Assembly (NCBI GenBank): GCA_001600875.1
Contig: BCLD01000019.1
Location: forward strand, 548,436 to 612,435
Origin: Solicoccozyma terricola
Taxonomy: Eukaryota > Basidiomycota > Tremellomycetes > Filobasidiales > Piskurozymaceae
Length of the DNA: 64,000 nucleotides
Direction: 5' to 3'
In this document: piece by piece, positions 43,796 through 56,497 of the stretch
Layout: each line of letters opens with the position of its first letter
How positions within the stretch are numbered: position 1 is the stretch's first letter
The notes under the pieces: generated by a model
Databases searched by the model: none
The model's input: the letters and a program-made list of their open reading frames with translations, nothing else
What the model was told of the DNA's origin: nothing
Made by a program: the position numbers and the translations under genes

Positions 43796-44600
43796 TTAAA
43801 CGAGGAGTTTCTCGATTTGGAGCTGTTTGGGGGAGAGNGAGAGGGGGGGGGGGGNGGGGAGGTAGATGATATGTTAGCTCAAACTCTCTCCTATTGCTGT
43901 CTCAATCAGGCTTTTCCCCAATCTCCACCACGGCACATCATACGCAACCTCTCTACTATGGGGGGAGAAAGACAAAGAAACCGGGAAAAACTCACCTTGA
44001 CAGCCTGGATCTGAGCGCTCAACTCCCTTGCCTCGTTCGTGGTAACACTAGCGGCGATAACCGCCCTTGAAACACCACAAGCACGACCAAGTGCGGTCTT
44101 GCTTGGAAGGAAGACGTATGGAACGTTCTTGTCCTCACAAAGAAGGGGAAGATGGAGGAGAATCTCAATGGGTTCGGTGTCTAGTGAACGGATGGAGGTG
44201 TTTGTAGCAGAGATGTCAGATGGGGAGTAGACGGTGTAGAGAGATTGGGCCGTTCAAACGTACCGGCAGTTAAGACGATGAATTCACAGATACCACGGTT
44301 GAGAGTCTTGGTAGCTTCGTTGGCACCTTTCTTAAGCTGGTTGTAGTGGGAGGCCTGGAGGAGATAAGAAGATCGGTGTCAGGTGTGTTGGTGTCCACGC
44401 AAGTGGTCAAGCGACGTCAAGAAGGAAGCGCACCTGCTGAATGAGATCCAAGATCTGGTGACAATACATTGGAATATAGTCAGATAAACAAACGGTAGCA
44501 AGGACTTTTTTCCAATGACGTTACTCATTCTCACCTGGTTGGTCAGTTGGGCGTTGGCCAACGGGAAGGCCTTTGGGTTGACGGCTGGAGCGGCGGACAT
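43796..44600 (-). CDS. SNU13: U4/U6 snRNP and box C/D snoRNP protein Snu13
   Basis: Exons 44600-44535, 44454-44434, 44354-44264, 44180-43996, 43822-43796 (129 aa). RNA-binding L7Ae-type protein that binds K-turns in U4 and C/D RNAs. The protein runs [22 protein letters not shown] (a 21-base exon), [58 protein letters not shown] and ends [13 protein letters not shown], nearly invariant. The last intron (43823-43995) contains a G run with two undetermined bases (43839, 43853). Confidence 0.95.
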
Positions 44601-44925
44601 GATGGGATGATGCGGAGTTGCTTGGATGGTTTTTATTATTTATTCGGTGTGAAGAGGACCTCACGACTATGGATCACTGGTCGATGGATGTGGATGTGGG
44701 GGTGGTGGAGGGAGAGACGGTGGTGGTGGTGAAAATATCTGAATGTCTGTTAAAATGTTGTTTGAAATTGAGTCACGTGCCGCTTCCTCACTCGTACCAC
44801 TTGACGCGCGACTTTGTTGTTTTCGAGCATCACCTCAATCACACTCACGCACTCACTCACTCACCCACCCACGACCACCACCTCCTCCCGCCTAGCTGCG
44901 TCTACAACAGTATACGCAACCAACC
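44601..44925. promoter_or_regulatory. Divergent promoter between SNU13 and ERG3
   Basis: 325 bp. Contains CACGTG at 44775 (E-box type, possible basic helix-loop-helix site) and CACTCAC repeats before the ERG3 start. An SREBP site cannot be assigned with confidence. Confidence 0.3.
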
Positions 44926-46216
44926 ATGGACGACGTCCTCGCAGCATGCGATCACCTCTTCCTGGATAAACTTTACTCGGCCGTCTTTCCTGCGTCCAAG
45001 ACTCTCCCAGCAGCCATCCAACGACTCGCACAATGGGGTGTCCACACAAGTTCCTCTCACCCGACCGCCTCCGTGTTCCCTCGCGACTCCATCATCCGCC
45101 AATTCGTATCTCTAGCATCAATAGCACTCATATCAGCATTCATCCTCTACTTTTCCATCTCCTCCGCATCCTACTTTTTCATATTCGACCGTCGCCTAGA
45201 ACATCATCCACGATATCTTCCCAACCAAGTACGCAAGGAAATCACTCTGTCAGTGCAAGCTATGCCTCTGATGGCACTCGTCATCGCCCCGTGGTTCGTT
45301 GTAGAAGTCAGAGGAGGGTCCAGGTTATGCGACGGGTGGTTACCGGATGGCAAGACTTCAATGTTTGGATTGGGACCAATCCCGTACACCATCCTGACAA
45401 TCATCGGATTCATGCTGTTTACGGATTACTGCATTTACTGGATACATAGATGGCTGCATATTCCGTTCATCTACAAGAGATTGCATAAACCCCATCATAG
45501 GTGGTTGGGTGAGCGTCCATGGTAGTGGACGCAATGACATTGCCCGGTCGCTGATTTTTCTTTCATCACCCTCTCTTGCATCCAACAAGTCCCAACTCCA
45601 TTCGCAGCAATGGCTTTCCACCCCCTCGATGGGTATGCTCAATCGTTGCCGTATCAGTACGTCGTTTCCTGAGACTGGGTGAACGTTAGCTGCAGTCTAA
45701 CGCCCTTGACCTTGCTTTCTCAGCGCTATTGTTCACATTCTACCCATGAACAAATGGCTGTATCTCGGATTATTCAGCGCTGTCAATGTCTGGACCGTTC
45801 TCGTGAGTCCCACCTGATGGAGATCAAGCGGCCTCGCTTGCTCGGTATCTGATTGGTTTATTGTCTTCCCGCCGCTGCAGATCCACGACGGCGACATGAT
45901 CACAGGACACTTTCTCGAATCATACATCAATTCACCAGCTCACCACACCCTCCACCACCTCTACTTTACGTGCAATTATGGTCAATACTTTACCTGGGCA
46001 GATTATTATAACGGTAGCTACCGAGCGCCGAGACCTGAGTTGGACCCTATTCATGAGAGTTTAAGGTGTATGAAGTTGAAGGAGGAGAAAGTAAAGGAAC
46101 TGGAGAGATTGGAGGTGGAGAATATGGAGAAGGAGAGTGATTCAGGGTATGAAGGGAGTGAGGTTGAGGGAATGGGTCAGAAGGATGATGCAAAGGAATT
46201 GAGGAAGAGACGATGA
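44926..46216 (+). CDS. ERG3: Sterol C-5 desaturase Erg3
   Basis: Exons 44926-45508, 45590-45656, 45724-45802, 45881-46216 (354 aa). ER membrane di-iron enzyme of ergosterol synthesis. Membrane helices at LASIALISAFILYF, MPLMALVIAPWF, ILTIIGFMLFTDY and in the third exon. Histidine boxes: HRWLH, HKPHH, and HHTLHHLYF, with AMAFHPLDGYAQSLPY between. The C-terminal ~60 residues after SYRAPRPELDP are charged (KLKEEKVKELERLE) and end in KELRKRR, a possible ER-retaining basic tail. Confidence 0.95.
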
Positions 46217-46449
46217 AAGTTTTTCTCTTCTTGTAGCTACGTTTTATCATCCATCCAACCCTCCCTCCGCCCTTCATTCTTACCATAGATGAGAGCAAAT
46301 TATCAACAAAACTTTGAGCATTACTTGGAACGATGAATCTTCATTCCTGACGGGTCCGACGTCGATGAGGCAGCATAACCCATATCTGTTGTCATTGATG
46401 ATACTATACAAGTCCCACCCCGAATACCACATCCAGATCCGGATTTCGT

Positions 46450-48223
46450 TCACCAGCCATCCGATCGGAAAAGAGCAGAGATAGACTCGCTGACGACAAT
46501 AGAAAACACGTCGCATGTAAGGGTAAAGTTTATGGTGGTGCTACAAACGAATCTCCCACTCACCCATTGTGTGTCCGCCTGATACTCTCCGCGATGACGG
46601 GAGCGATATCAATAGTGTCCAACATGCCGTCCATGGCTGTCATCCGAACTGACTGATCGATGGTGTTGGTGACCTAGTGATGGGGGTTATGGACGGTAAG
46701 ACTCGGACGACACGTCTGGGGCTACTGGCGGTGGTCTACTCACCACAAGTTTCTTCACTGGTAGACCTTTCAGATTCTTCATGGATACATCGGAGAGGAG
46801 GCCTGCGTTGTTGGAAATGCTGTTGACGCGCTTGACCTTGTCACACATCCTCCACAGACACTCACCATGGCTGATAAGCGCATACACCTCCTTTGCACCA
46901 GCTTGTACCAACACTTCGGCTGCCAAACGGACGGTGTGACCGGTATCGATCATGTCATCGAGAAGAATGGCGACCTGTCCTTGCATGGTTTTAGTGGGGA
47001 ATCGCCGTACCAGTCACATCCGCCCACTCACCTTCCCCCTGACATCTCCAACCAACAACTCCATCTTTTCCACTATACCTTCCTCGTCATCCGCTACCTG
47101 CGGGAGCACGCCATGCATCGAACCCGCCAATGATCCGCCATTGGATGGGCCGCCACCGGCCGCGCTTCCACCGAGACTCAGCGCCGACATACCCATGTAG
47201 CTAGCGGACATTGAGTCCTCGTGTCTCGATGGAGTTGCGGGGTTTGTGTATGGTGTGCTGGGAACAGTGTACGTCGACGTTCCGTTTTGAAAGTCTCGCT
47301 TTCGTTTTCGATTGATGAGAGCGAATTCGAGATTGAGTCGGTCGGCGAGTGCAGTAGCGCTGTGGGGAGGGGAGGGCCGAGTTCAGCATTTATGTTGCCA
47401 GAAAGGACATCACACTAACCGTTTGGCACCGCCGGCATCCGGACTGACGATAATGCCATTCCTCCAGTCATCGATGTTGCTCTTGATGTAAGCGACCATG
47501 CTCGGTTCAGAGAACAGGTTGTCGCAAGGGATATCAAAGAAGCCTTGTATTTGAGAAGCATGTAGGTCCATTGTGATGACATGGTCGGCACCGGCGACGG
47601 CGAGGAGGTTGGCTACGAGTCTGGGAGGAGGATGTGAATGTTCAGCGAAGGGGTTAGATTCGATCAGACGACAGCACTCACTTGGCAGTGATGGGAGCTC
47701 GTGACTTGTCTTTTTTGTCTTGCCTGGCGTATGGGTAGCATGGGATGACAGCAGTGATTCGCTTTGCGGAGGCGGTCTTGCATGCTGCGACGTCGGTGTG
47801 ACATTAGTCGTGGCAATCATATATGCCGCAAACCTAGCCGCAACCCACCGCTGATCATGATGAGCAACTCCATCAGATGATCATTGATGCTAGGAGGAGA
47901 AGGACTTTGGATGATAAAGACGTCCTCGTCTCGCACTGAAGCGTGAATCTGAACCGAGGTTTCCAGGGCGGAAAACTTGGAGACATGACATGGTGTGAGG
48001 GGGATGCCGAGACTGGAAGCAGTGGGAGTTGAAGTTCACTTCCACAATTGGCAGTATGACAAGGACTCACCGGTCGGCAATACTCTTGGCTAGTTCTGGA
48101 TGGCTGTTGCCTGTGTGAGATGACGAGATGTTGGCACTTGTATGGACAGATCAGCAGGACAATGCCGGGCACACGACACCCACCCGTAAGCAGTCGAATG
48201 GAATTGCCAGAGTTGTGAACCAT
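46450..48223 (-). CDS. Ribose-phosphate pyrophosphokinase (PRPP synthetase)
   Basis: Ten exons: 48223-48184, 48110-48071, 48012-47849, 47784-47682, 47620-47420, 47359-47032, 46974-46866, 46802-46744, 46673-46564, 46489-46450 (397 aa). Makes PRPP for nucleotide, His and Trp synthesis. Motifs: [43 protein letters not shown] (ATP site), [45 protein letters not shown] (PRPP loop), VTNTIDQS. An insert of ~75 residues rich in Ser/Gly ([15 protein letters not shown] ... [19 protein letters not shown]) corresponds to the non-homologous region that yeast Prs subunits also carry. Which paralogue it is cannot be said. Confidence 0.93.
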
Positions 48224-48541
48224 CTCGAAGTGGGCTTTCCCGGCTTGGTCAAACAGCTGATTGTGCAGGGTAGCAGGACGTGAGGCCTGTGTGAGGGAGG
48301 GTAGGGTGCGGAGGGTGCGGAGGGTGCAGAGGGTGATCGTGGACAACAGGGATACCGATTGGCGCAATTATTGCTCTTCATCTTCGCAACTTCTTGGTCA
48401 AGTCACGTGCGGATTGGTGTGGGATGCTGTCGGGGGGTGGATCACCACCGCGCAAGATATCCCCCGGGGCGCCGCTCTATCGCTCTCCGGCGCATCCAAC
48501 ACCATGCATAATACGACGACGACGACGACGACGACGACCAC

Positions 48542-49762
48542 CTACGAGTACCAGTCCAGAAACAACAACGTCAAACTTCCTCCTATCAGAAACACGAGCA
48601 AAAACACCCTCGCCTCTCCGCCCCTTTCCTTTGCCTTTTTCAACTCCTTGTTCGCTCTTTCTACGTCATTCACCGTCCCTACCGCATCATCATACAGTCT
48701 GTCTATCGTCTCGCTTTGAGACTGGAGATGCGCTATGAGTGATGATTGGAGTTGAGAGATTTCGAGGATGGATGACTCGGCGGAGAGGACGGTGGACAGC
48801 GTCGACGACATTTGTGTGAGAAGGACATCGTTCTCTTGCGCAAAAATGACAGACTGCTCGTGGGTAGGAGCATCGTCCGCGGTGGCCGTGGGTATCGTAA
48901 GTTGAATTTCTGGCACTTTCCCGTTCACCATCATCGACGATTTTGCAACTTGACCACCGAGTGTACGCGACCGTTCATCACGTCGTCGTCCACGTTCTTC
49001 TTGCATCTCGTATTGCATCTGTACGACGTGTGAGAGGGAGGAAGTGAGGTGGTAGATGATTGATGCACGATGGGCTGTGAGGATGGCGGTGTTCGTTGTT
49101 TGCGATTGAGGCGCGAGGGAAGGAAGGATGGAGTGGAGGATGGAGGAAGAGGATGGAGTGGATGATTGTCGTGCTGTGAGGGGGAGGTGATTGTCAGTGT
49201 TGGCTCTGATCGCCTGTATGTTGGTCTGGATCACCTACCCTTCTCCTGAGCCTCCAACAATCGTATTCTCTCCCTACAAGTCTTTATAATCACTTTCGCT
49301 CTCAAATCCACCTCATCCTTCTCCCTCTCCGATAAGAATTTAGCACTTTCCAATGATCGAAGCGAGTCTGCATCATCGTTTGCGTCTTCTACTGATGTTT
49401 GGCCTCGCGCTCGTGCTGAATGATGAGTACGTGGCGGTTGGGCTTGCGTGGAGAGGTAAGCTCGACGAACGGATCGAAGAAGTGTGGAAATTGTTGAGAT
49501 GTGGTTGTTCTGCATCCGAATGTGTTGTGGATCAGCATGCGGGGGGCCTTTATTTCACATATGTCAACGACCTTACTATCCGGTAAGCTTCCTTGAGGAA
49601 TTCTCTGTCTTTCGTCTGAGCTGCTTGCTCTTCTTCAGTCGGGTGTCGAGCTTGTGGTTTGCCAGGACGACCAGCGGAGCGATTGCGGAGTTGTGGTGAA
49701 GATGAGGATGCGGCGGGATGGATCAGCGAGCGGAACAGAGGGGTCTGATCTACTCTGGTCAT
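48542..49762 (-). CDS. UFE1: ER Qa-SNARE Ufe1 / syntaxin 18
   Basis: Exons 49762-49577, 49509-49239, 49173-48542 (362 aa). t-SNARE for Golgi-to-ER retrograde fusion. The start MTRVDQTPLFRSLIHPA resembles the N-peptide of syntaxin 18. The Habc-type helices include EFLKEAYRINNHISTISTLL. The SNARE helix runs from FAQENDVLLTQMSSTLSTVL through HLQSQSETIDRLYDDAVGTV, and a C-terminal membrane anchor VFLLVFLIGGSLTLLFLDW completes the layout. Long Ser/Thr-rich linkers and a central disordered part separate the domains. Divergent from AOS1, 209 bp between starts. Confidence 0.85.
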
Positions 49763-49971
49763 TGTTGCAAGTGCTGATGGTTGGGGATTACGGTGCAGCA
49801 GTCCTGTCGAGGGTGTCGGGAGGTTGTTGAGGTTGTCGAGGTTGGGTAGATGACGAGTGGAGGTCAATCCGCGGTGCACATCCCCCATTTCCCAGAATTC
49901 ACTGTAGACGACCACTGTTGACAGTCAAACCACATATATATCGGCCGGCATCACTTCGACATCGCTTCGCC

Positions 49972-51610
49972 ATGACCATACCGCCGCCCTCGGAGCAGGC
50001 TGCAGGTGCACTCGCTCAAACGGATACACTCACAGAAGGTGACTGTCTTTCATAATCGCTGATTTCGAGCCGTTGTCGTCTAACACTACTCCTCATCGTC
50101 CAACTTGCAGATGAAGCGTCGTTGTATGACCGTCAGATTCGTCTGTGGGGCTTGGAGGCTCAAAACCGGTGAGTATTTCTGCTCTATTTCACCAGACTTT
50201 TAGGTCCGCCGACACTGACTCGAACGGCCTTGTCTCGTAGCATGCGCTCCTCGACGATCCTCATCCTCACCTTGCGCGCCCTTTCCCAAGAAACCATCAA
50301 GAACCTCGTATTGGCAGGTGTTGGGCGTTTGATCGTTATGGATGATGCGGATGTATCAGAGAGAGATTTTGGCGCTGGTTTGCTGTTCCGTGAGGGGAAG
50401 GGTGATGTTGGGAAGAAGGTGGGGGTTGTTGGAGGTCGTTTAGGCGTTGTCCTTCGATGGCCCGTGGTTGATGGCGTTCATTATTACAGAGAGTCGAAGC
50501 AGCCTTACCTCAAATCAAATCACTCAATCCTCTCGTGTCAGTGACACCGATGTCCACTCTTTATCCGTTCGTTGGCGGCGGCGGCGGTGGCGTCGGCGTC
50601 GGCGTCGGAGGATCATCTTCATCTTCCCAGAATGGCGTTTCGCAAGCCATGGACGAGTTTTTGGTTCGAGAAAAGGTGGATCTCGTATGCGCGACGGATC
50701 TGACGAGGGCTTCGATGGTAAGACGTGGACAGGGCACGCATTCTCTTTACCCTCAGTTGCAGACCTGATACACCTTGCGTTTCCGGTACCAGATCGAGAT
50801 CGATGCGGCATGTCGTAGAACTGGGAAGTCATTCTATGGTGCTGGGAGTTATGGTTTCCTTGGGTACATTATCAACGATCTAGGTCCAAGCTACGACTAC
50901 GTACGATCGTGAGTTCGATTTCACCTGGGAACTTTGATGTTCGAGCGATGGAGCGGTGATAACAATGTAACCTTTACCTTTTCAGCACAATCGATCAAAC
51001 TTCCTCGGCTGGCCCTTCCAAGCTTCTTAAAAAACAAGTCAATTATCCTTCCATCGCTGACGCTCTTCAATCGAGTCCCTTTAAAGGGTTAACGAGGAAC
51101 ATGACCAAAGAGAAAATGCCGAGTTATGTGATTGCAGTGCAGGGTGAGAAGGCAGATGGTCGCGTGTTTGAGCAGACCGACCGACTGACGATTTCTGCAA
51201 AAAAATCCTAATAGCTGTGTGGGAATATCAAGATAGGCATGGTCGTCTACCGGACGCTGAGAATGCCCTGTCAGAGATGAATTTCATCGCCGAGGAGTTG
51301 AGGAAACGATTAGGGGTCAATGAAAAGGCGATGAAGGTCGTCCCTGATGATATTATTCAGTGAGTGGAGATGGTCATCGTGGGTTGTGTATGCGACACTG
51401 AACACCGCACCCGTCCGACTACACAGCCACGTCGCTACGCTGTCCACCCACGAGTTCTCACCGACCGCCGCTATTCTCGGTGGTCTTCTCGCCCAGGATA
51501 TCCTGAGGACTCTGAGTCGAAAGGAGAAACCTGTGATGAATTTTTCGGTAATACATACGATGGAAGGGGTGGGTGCTGTGAGCCGATGGGGAGTGTCAGG
51601 GGATGAATGA
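49972..51610 (+). CDS. AOS1: SUMO-activating enzyme subunit Aos1
   Basis: Exons 49972-50038, 50111-50168, 50241-50418, 50490-50717, 50793-50908, 50986-51143, 51215-51359, 51427-51610 (377 aa). Forms the E1 for SUMO with Uba2. ThiF-type fold: DEASLYDRQIRLWGLEAQNR, NLVLAGVGRLIVMDDADVSE, LNPLVSV, DLVCATDLTRASM, CRRTGKSFYGAGSYGFLGY and the C-terminal EFSPTAAILGGLLAQDILR, all typical of the Aos1/Sae1 half; there is no catalytic Cys box, as expected. A GGC/GTC repeat encodes a Gly/Val run (50570-50610) in the middle. Confidence 0.92.
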
Positions 51611-51881
51611 GCGGGTGAGGAGGAGCTGTATGCGTGGATGAACTGTGTGATGTGATACACGCCATTCCACCCGAGTGCCCGTCCGTTCCCATTCCACGCA
51701 CGTGACACACTTTTTCCAAACGCGTCGATCAGAAAGTGTTGGGGGGAACAGCAAGAGTCGTACGACGGTGTACAGAGCAGCATCGTCAGATTCATCACAG
51801 CCATACACCACTTCACACAACACACACACACTCACTTCCACACTCCTTCCACACTCCTTCCACACTCCTTCTCTATCAATA

Positions 51882-54389
51882 ATGGCTTTCGAACGAGCTC
51901 AGAATGTTGGAATCCTCGGCATGGAAATGTACTTTCCAAAAAGGGTGAGTGGAGCGTGGAGCTTCCAGGCTCCAGCAGGACAGTGGAAAAGGTCTCGAGT
52001 GCTGATGGTATGCTGTTTCTCTCCCCTCTTGTGACATGCTTTTTGTCTATGATTGGTGCTGCTCGTGGTGATCGATGCTTCTCGCGATGTCTTCTTTAAC
52101 ACGCCGCTCCCACGCCGTGTTGAACACTCGACATCACCCTCTGCATTCCCTACTTTCTTTCGCTCCCCTTACCTCCTCCCCTTTCCATCCCTCTGGTCTT
52201 CGACCATACCCACTCACTCCGTCCATGCAACACCACCTCCATCACCTACCTCGCGTGCTCGTTCGCAGTGCATCTCCGAAGACGAACTCGAGGACTTTGA
52301 CGGCGTCGCCAAGGGCAAATACACCATCGGTTTTGGACAGCAGTACATGGCTTGCACTGATGATCGGTGAGTGGGAATTGGTTGGCAGGCTGCAAAAAGA
52401 GGATGAGAGGAGAATGAGCATATCATGCCGCGCATTGCTCAAAGGACACGGAGACGACGTCGAGCAGGCGTTAGGGTCTGTGGGACGCTCGTCGTCGGCG
52501 AGTTGACTGCGACACGATGTACTACGAGCACGACGCGCAGTTGTCGATATCCATCTGGGAGGTCTAGGTCTAGGTCAATCAGGAACCCTTATCTGACGTT
52601 CCTATCCTTATCGCACCAACAGAGAGGACATCAACTCATTTGCTCTTTCCGGCAAGTCTCGTCACTCATCTCTAGCCAAGGAACCCCCACGCTGACCCTC
52701 CCTACCCCTCCAGCCGTCTCATCGCTTATGAAAAAATACAACATCGACCCGCGTTCCATCGGTCGTCTCGATGTCGGAACCGAGACCATCATCGACAAGT
52801 CTAAATCGGTAAAGACTGTACTTATGGACCTCTTTGCCGAGTCTGGTAACTTTGACATCGAGGGTATCGATTCAAAGAACGCGTGCTATGGGTCCACCGC
52901 AGCGCTCTTCAACGCCGTCAACTGGTGTCAATCCGAGAGTTGGGATGGAAGGAACGCGATCGTGTTCGCTGGTGATATCGCCATTTACGCAGAGGGTAGC
53001 GCTAGACCAGTTGGTGGTGCAGGTGCTGCCGCACTGTTGATCGGTCCAGATGCGCCGATTGTGGTTGAGCGTGAGTGGTGATGGGATGAGGGTGTACTCA
53101 GGGTCGTGGGCGAGTCGTACTGATGATTACGTTGGGTTGAAAAAGCCGTTCACGGTACATTCATGCAGAACGCTTGGGACTTTTACAAGCCAGATCTCAA
53201 CTCGTGAGTAGGCTGGCAGGCGGGCAGGTGTCGCTAGTTTTCGACTGCTGTTGCTGACTTTTAATCCTACTTTGTTCAGTGAATACGTGGGTTCCCGCTT
53301 TTATCCTCGTGCGATGTCACTAGTGCCCCACCCTGACCACCGTGCCCTCCCCTGCCCAGCCCGTCGTCGATGGCCCACTCACCCTTACTTCCTACCTCGG
53401 CGCTCTTGACGGCGCCTACACCACTTACAAACAAAAATACACCAAGCGATACTCGGCACCTCATGCCAAAAAGGTCGTGAACGGTCACGCTCCAAATGGG
53501 GTAAAGGCTGCGAGCATGGCCAACGGTTACGCGAACGGGCATGTGGCTGCCGCTGAGATCAAAGTTACCGCCGATAGCTTCGATTACATGTTGTTCCACA
53601 GGTGGGTGTCCCGCTTTTGCTTGGGATGGGGTAGAATGTTGACGGTTCGCCCCTTTTCAGTCCATACGGCAAGCTCGTCCAGAAGGGCCACGCCAGGATG
53701 TTTTACAATGTGAGTGGCAGAGCGGGACGATGGATGAGGAACACGGACTCACGTCGATTCGGCTCGCCATCCTCAGGACTTCCTCGACTCCCCCGAGTCC
53801 CCTGCCTTCTCGTCCATCCCCGCCGAGTTCGCACAACTCGACAAGTTCAAGTCATTGACTGACAAGAATGTCGAAAAGGCCATGGTCGCGTTCGCCAAGC
53901 CCCATTACATGGCCTCCGTCGAGCCAGGAACCAACACCGTGAAGCGATGTGGAAACATGTATACCGCGAGTCTGTTCGGTGGTCTTGCGAGTTTGTTGTC
54001 GAATGTTGCGTCGGAGGATTTGCAAGGGAAGCGTCTCGGCATGTACGCATACGGATCGGGATGCGCCGCTTCGTTCTACGCTTTACGTGTCGAGGGTTCG
54101 ACTGCGGAGATGCAGGAGAAATTGAACCTCAAGCAGCGATTGGCTGACATGGTTGTCGTTCCTTGTTCCGAGTATGTGGAGGCGATGAAGGTGAGAGTGA
54201 ACGGGGGTTTGGCCGGCCGAGGCCGGATTCGCTTGCTGACGACCACACTCGCCCATCCAGCTACGAGAAGCCAACCATAATGCGGTTGCCTACGAACCAA
54301 AGGGTCTGCCTTCGAACATCTGGACCGGAGCCTACTACCTGGAGAAGATTGACGACAAGTACCGCCGCACTTACAGTATCGCTCAGTAG
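51882..54389 (+). CDS. ERG13: Hydroxymethylglutaryl-CoA synthase
   Basis: Exons 51882-51944, 52269-52366, 52621-52649, 52714-53070, 53147-53204, 53280-53286, 53360-53601, 53661-53709, 53777-54190, 54261-54389 (481 aa). Condenses acetyl-CoA and acetoacetyl-CoA in the mevalonate pathway. Family blocks: [69 protein letters not shown] (catalytic Cys), [32 protein letters not shown] (catalytic His), [31 protein letters not shown]. Three splice oddities: intron 3 starts GCAAGT (GC-AG), exon 6 has seven bases, and the junction DDR|EDINS needs the exon to begin at 52621, just after CAAC rather than after AG. A His/Ala/Asn-rich insert ([19 protein letters not shown]) is not in yeast. Confidence 0.93.
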
Positions 54390-55053
54390 AGGGCGGTGAT
54401 GGATTATAGATTGCATGATTTCTTGGTCTCCCAGCGCGTGCCTGTGTCGTGCCCTCCCGTCGGTAGCATGCTGTGGAACCACTGCGTGCCCTCACAGGCC
54501 TCACTGCTCTCACTGCTCTCACAGGCATCACAGGCATCACCGGCATCACAGGCCTCACAATTGTACATAGAAACCATCCCTTGCTCCACTGTGTGTGCCA
54601 TTCATTACCAATTACACGTCATTGTCAGCAAATTCGCCCCCCCGCCTCGGAAAAAAAACCAGCGCCGCGAATGACAAAGGAGACGGCGAGGTTGGATCGG
54701 ACCAGCTCGACATCATCATCTCTCCATCACATCTTACGGCAGCCCACCACCCACCGTCCACACAGCGCAAGCTCACAGCATCCAATCATCCCCTCAATCC
54801 ACGCACGAACGCGGCTTAGCAAAGAAGCCTTACTCGATCAGTCTTGCAGAGGTGAGGCGGAGGCGGAGGGGGAGGCGGAGACCGGAGGCGACGCAGTGAG
54901 AGTCGACCCGTGTGGCTGACGATACTCCTCACCTAGACTTCCACATTCATATGCAACGATCCCCCACGACTACTCAACATCCGTTACGATCCTTTGATTG
55001 TAGACCTAATATATCCAAGCATACGGGTTAAAGCAAACATACTGTGACCAATC
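54390..55053. other. Intergenic with CAGGCATCA and GGAGGC repeats
   Basis: 664 bp before eIF5. TCACAGGCA/TCACTGCTC units at 54498-54566 and GAGGCG units at 54850-54885. No coding signal. Confidence 0.55.
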
Positions 55054-56497
55054 ATGGCGGCACTCGTTAATATTCGCAGAGATGTGGATGACAAGTTCTA
55101 TCGGTACAAGTGAGTGTCGTGTAGGGGTCGTGGCGGAGAGGTGGGCAGGTGCTGACCGCTGGGAGTGTCCAGGATGCCACTCCTCGTCGTTCGCGGAGAA
55201 GGCAGAGGTAATGGCGTTAAGACGTTGCTCGTCAATATGGTCGATGTCGCCAAGGCCTTGAATAGGCCACCGACTTGTGAGTTTTGGTCGTGCCATCTTT
55301 CGCAACACCCGAAGTGACCTTTCCCCCCCCCCCCCCCAACAGACCCCACCAAATACTTTGGAATCGAGCTTGGAAGTCAGACCACTTTCTCCAACGACCG
55401 CTACATCGTCAATGGTACGCATCAAGCCGACCGCCTTCAAGAACTCCTCGACTCGTTCATCAAAGCCTTCATCTTGTGTAATTCGTGTCTCAATCCCGAG
55501 ACCGAGTACATCATCACGACGGGTCGTAATGAGAACATTGAGAAGGATTGCAAGGCCTGCGGCAGTCACACCCCGGTTGACATGCGTCACAAACTGTCCA
55601 GCTACATCATCAAGAACCAACCAGTCACCAAAGGCAAGAAGAAAAAGGACAAGTACGCGGAAGCCGCGGAAGCGCGTGATGCTCAGCTTACCGGTGCAAA
55701 CGTGCCAACGATCGAGACCAGTCGCTCGAGTCCTCCCGAAGACAAACCTCTTGCATTGCCTACCAACTCGATTGCCAACGACGATTGGGCCGCGGATACT
55801 TCCGCCGAAGCCATCGCCGCCCGAATGCAGAACCTTGCCGTCAACATCGATGGATTCGCGGGTGGTCTCGGTGACGAGGATGAGGAGGAAGGTGGACCGT
55901 ACGCCGCATTTGGAGCTTGGATCGAGGAAAACAAAGCCACTGCAACGGACGCGGATATCGCCGCTAAAGCCAAAGAACTCGAGGTCTGGCAGAAACACAA
56001 GGCGTGTGTCGCTCTCGGAGAGACCCTTTGGACGGATGAGATCGTCAGCGAGGTCGGTAAGAGGGTCAAGGTGTTGAAAGTGGTGAGTGAGGCTGGGTGG
56101 CGCGTAGCAGCAGTCGGAGGTTGTGATCTGACGGCGGCTTCTCCAGATGACCACCACTGAGAAATGCCAAAAGTCCCTCCTGGGTGGATTGGAAAAATAC
56201 TGGTCCACGCGTTTGTCCACCGTCGGTACCTCCGTCCCCAAAGTTCTCATGCAATTATACCAGGCCGACGTGCTCGATGAAGAAGTGATTCAGCAGTGGG
56301 GTACGCATGTCAGTAAGAAGTATGTGGACAAGGAGCAGAGCAAAACAATTAGGAAGGCGAGCGAGCCGTTCTTGAAGGTGAGGGAGGCGGGCACCTCGAC
56401 ATGTTAAATATCCTGGAGCTGACCGTTTTGCATCGCACAGTGGCTCGAAGAAGCCGAAGACGACGAGGAAGATGATGAAGAGGAAGATGAAGAGTGA
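55054..56497 (+). CDS. TIF5: Translation initiation factor eIF5
   Basis: Exons 55054-55109, 55173-55276, 55343-56082, 56147-56377, 56441-56497 (395 aa). GTPase-activating protein for eIF2. The start [20 protein letters not shown] contains the GAP arginine region; [17 protein letters not shown] and [14 protein letters not shown] follow. The zinc finger is [12 protein letters not shown]...CKACG. A Lys run ([12 protein letters not shown]) and an acidic linker lead to the W2 domain ([34 protein letters not shown]), and the tail [18 protein letters not shown] is the acidic/aromatic eIF2-beta and eIF4G binding motif. Intron 2 has a C run before its acceptor. Confidence 0.95.

Noticed and set aside
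55006..56250. 414-aa open frame on the minus strand
   Set aside because: Exactly antisense to eIF5; the frame arises from its codon bias and has no family features.
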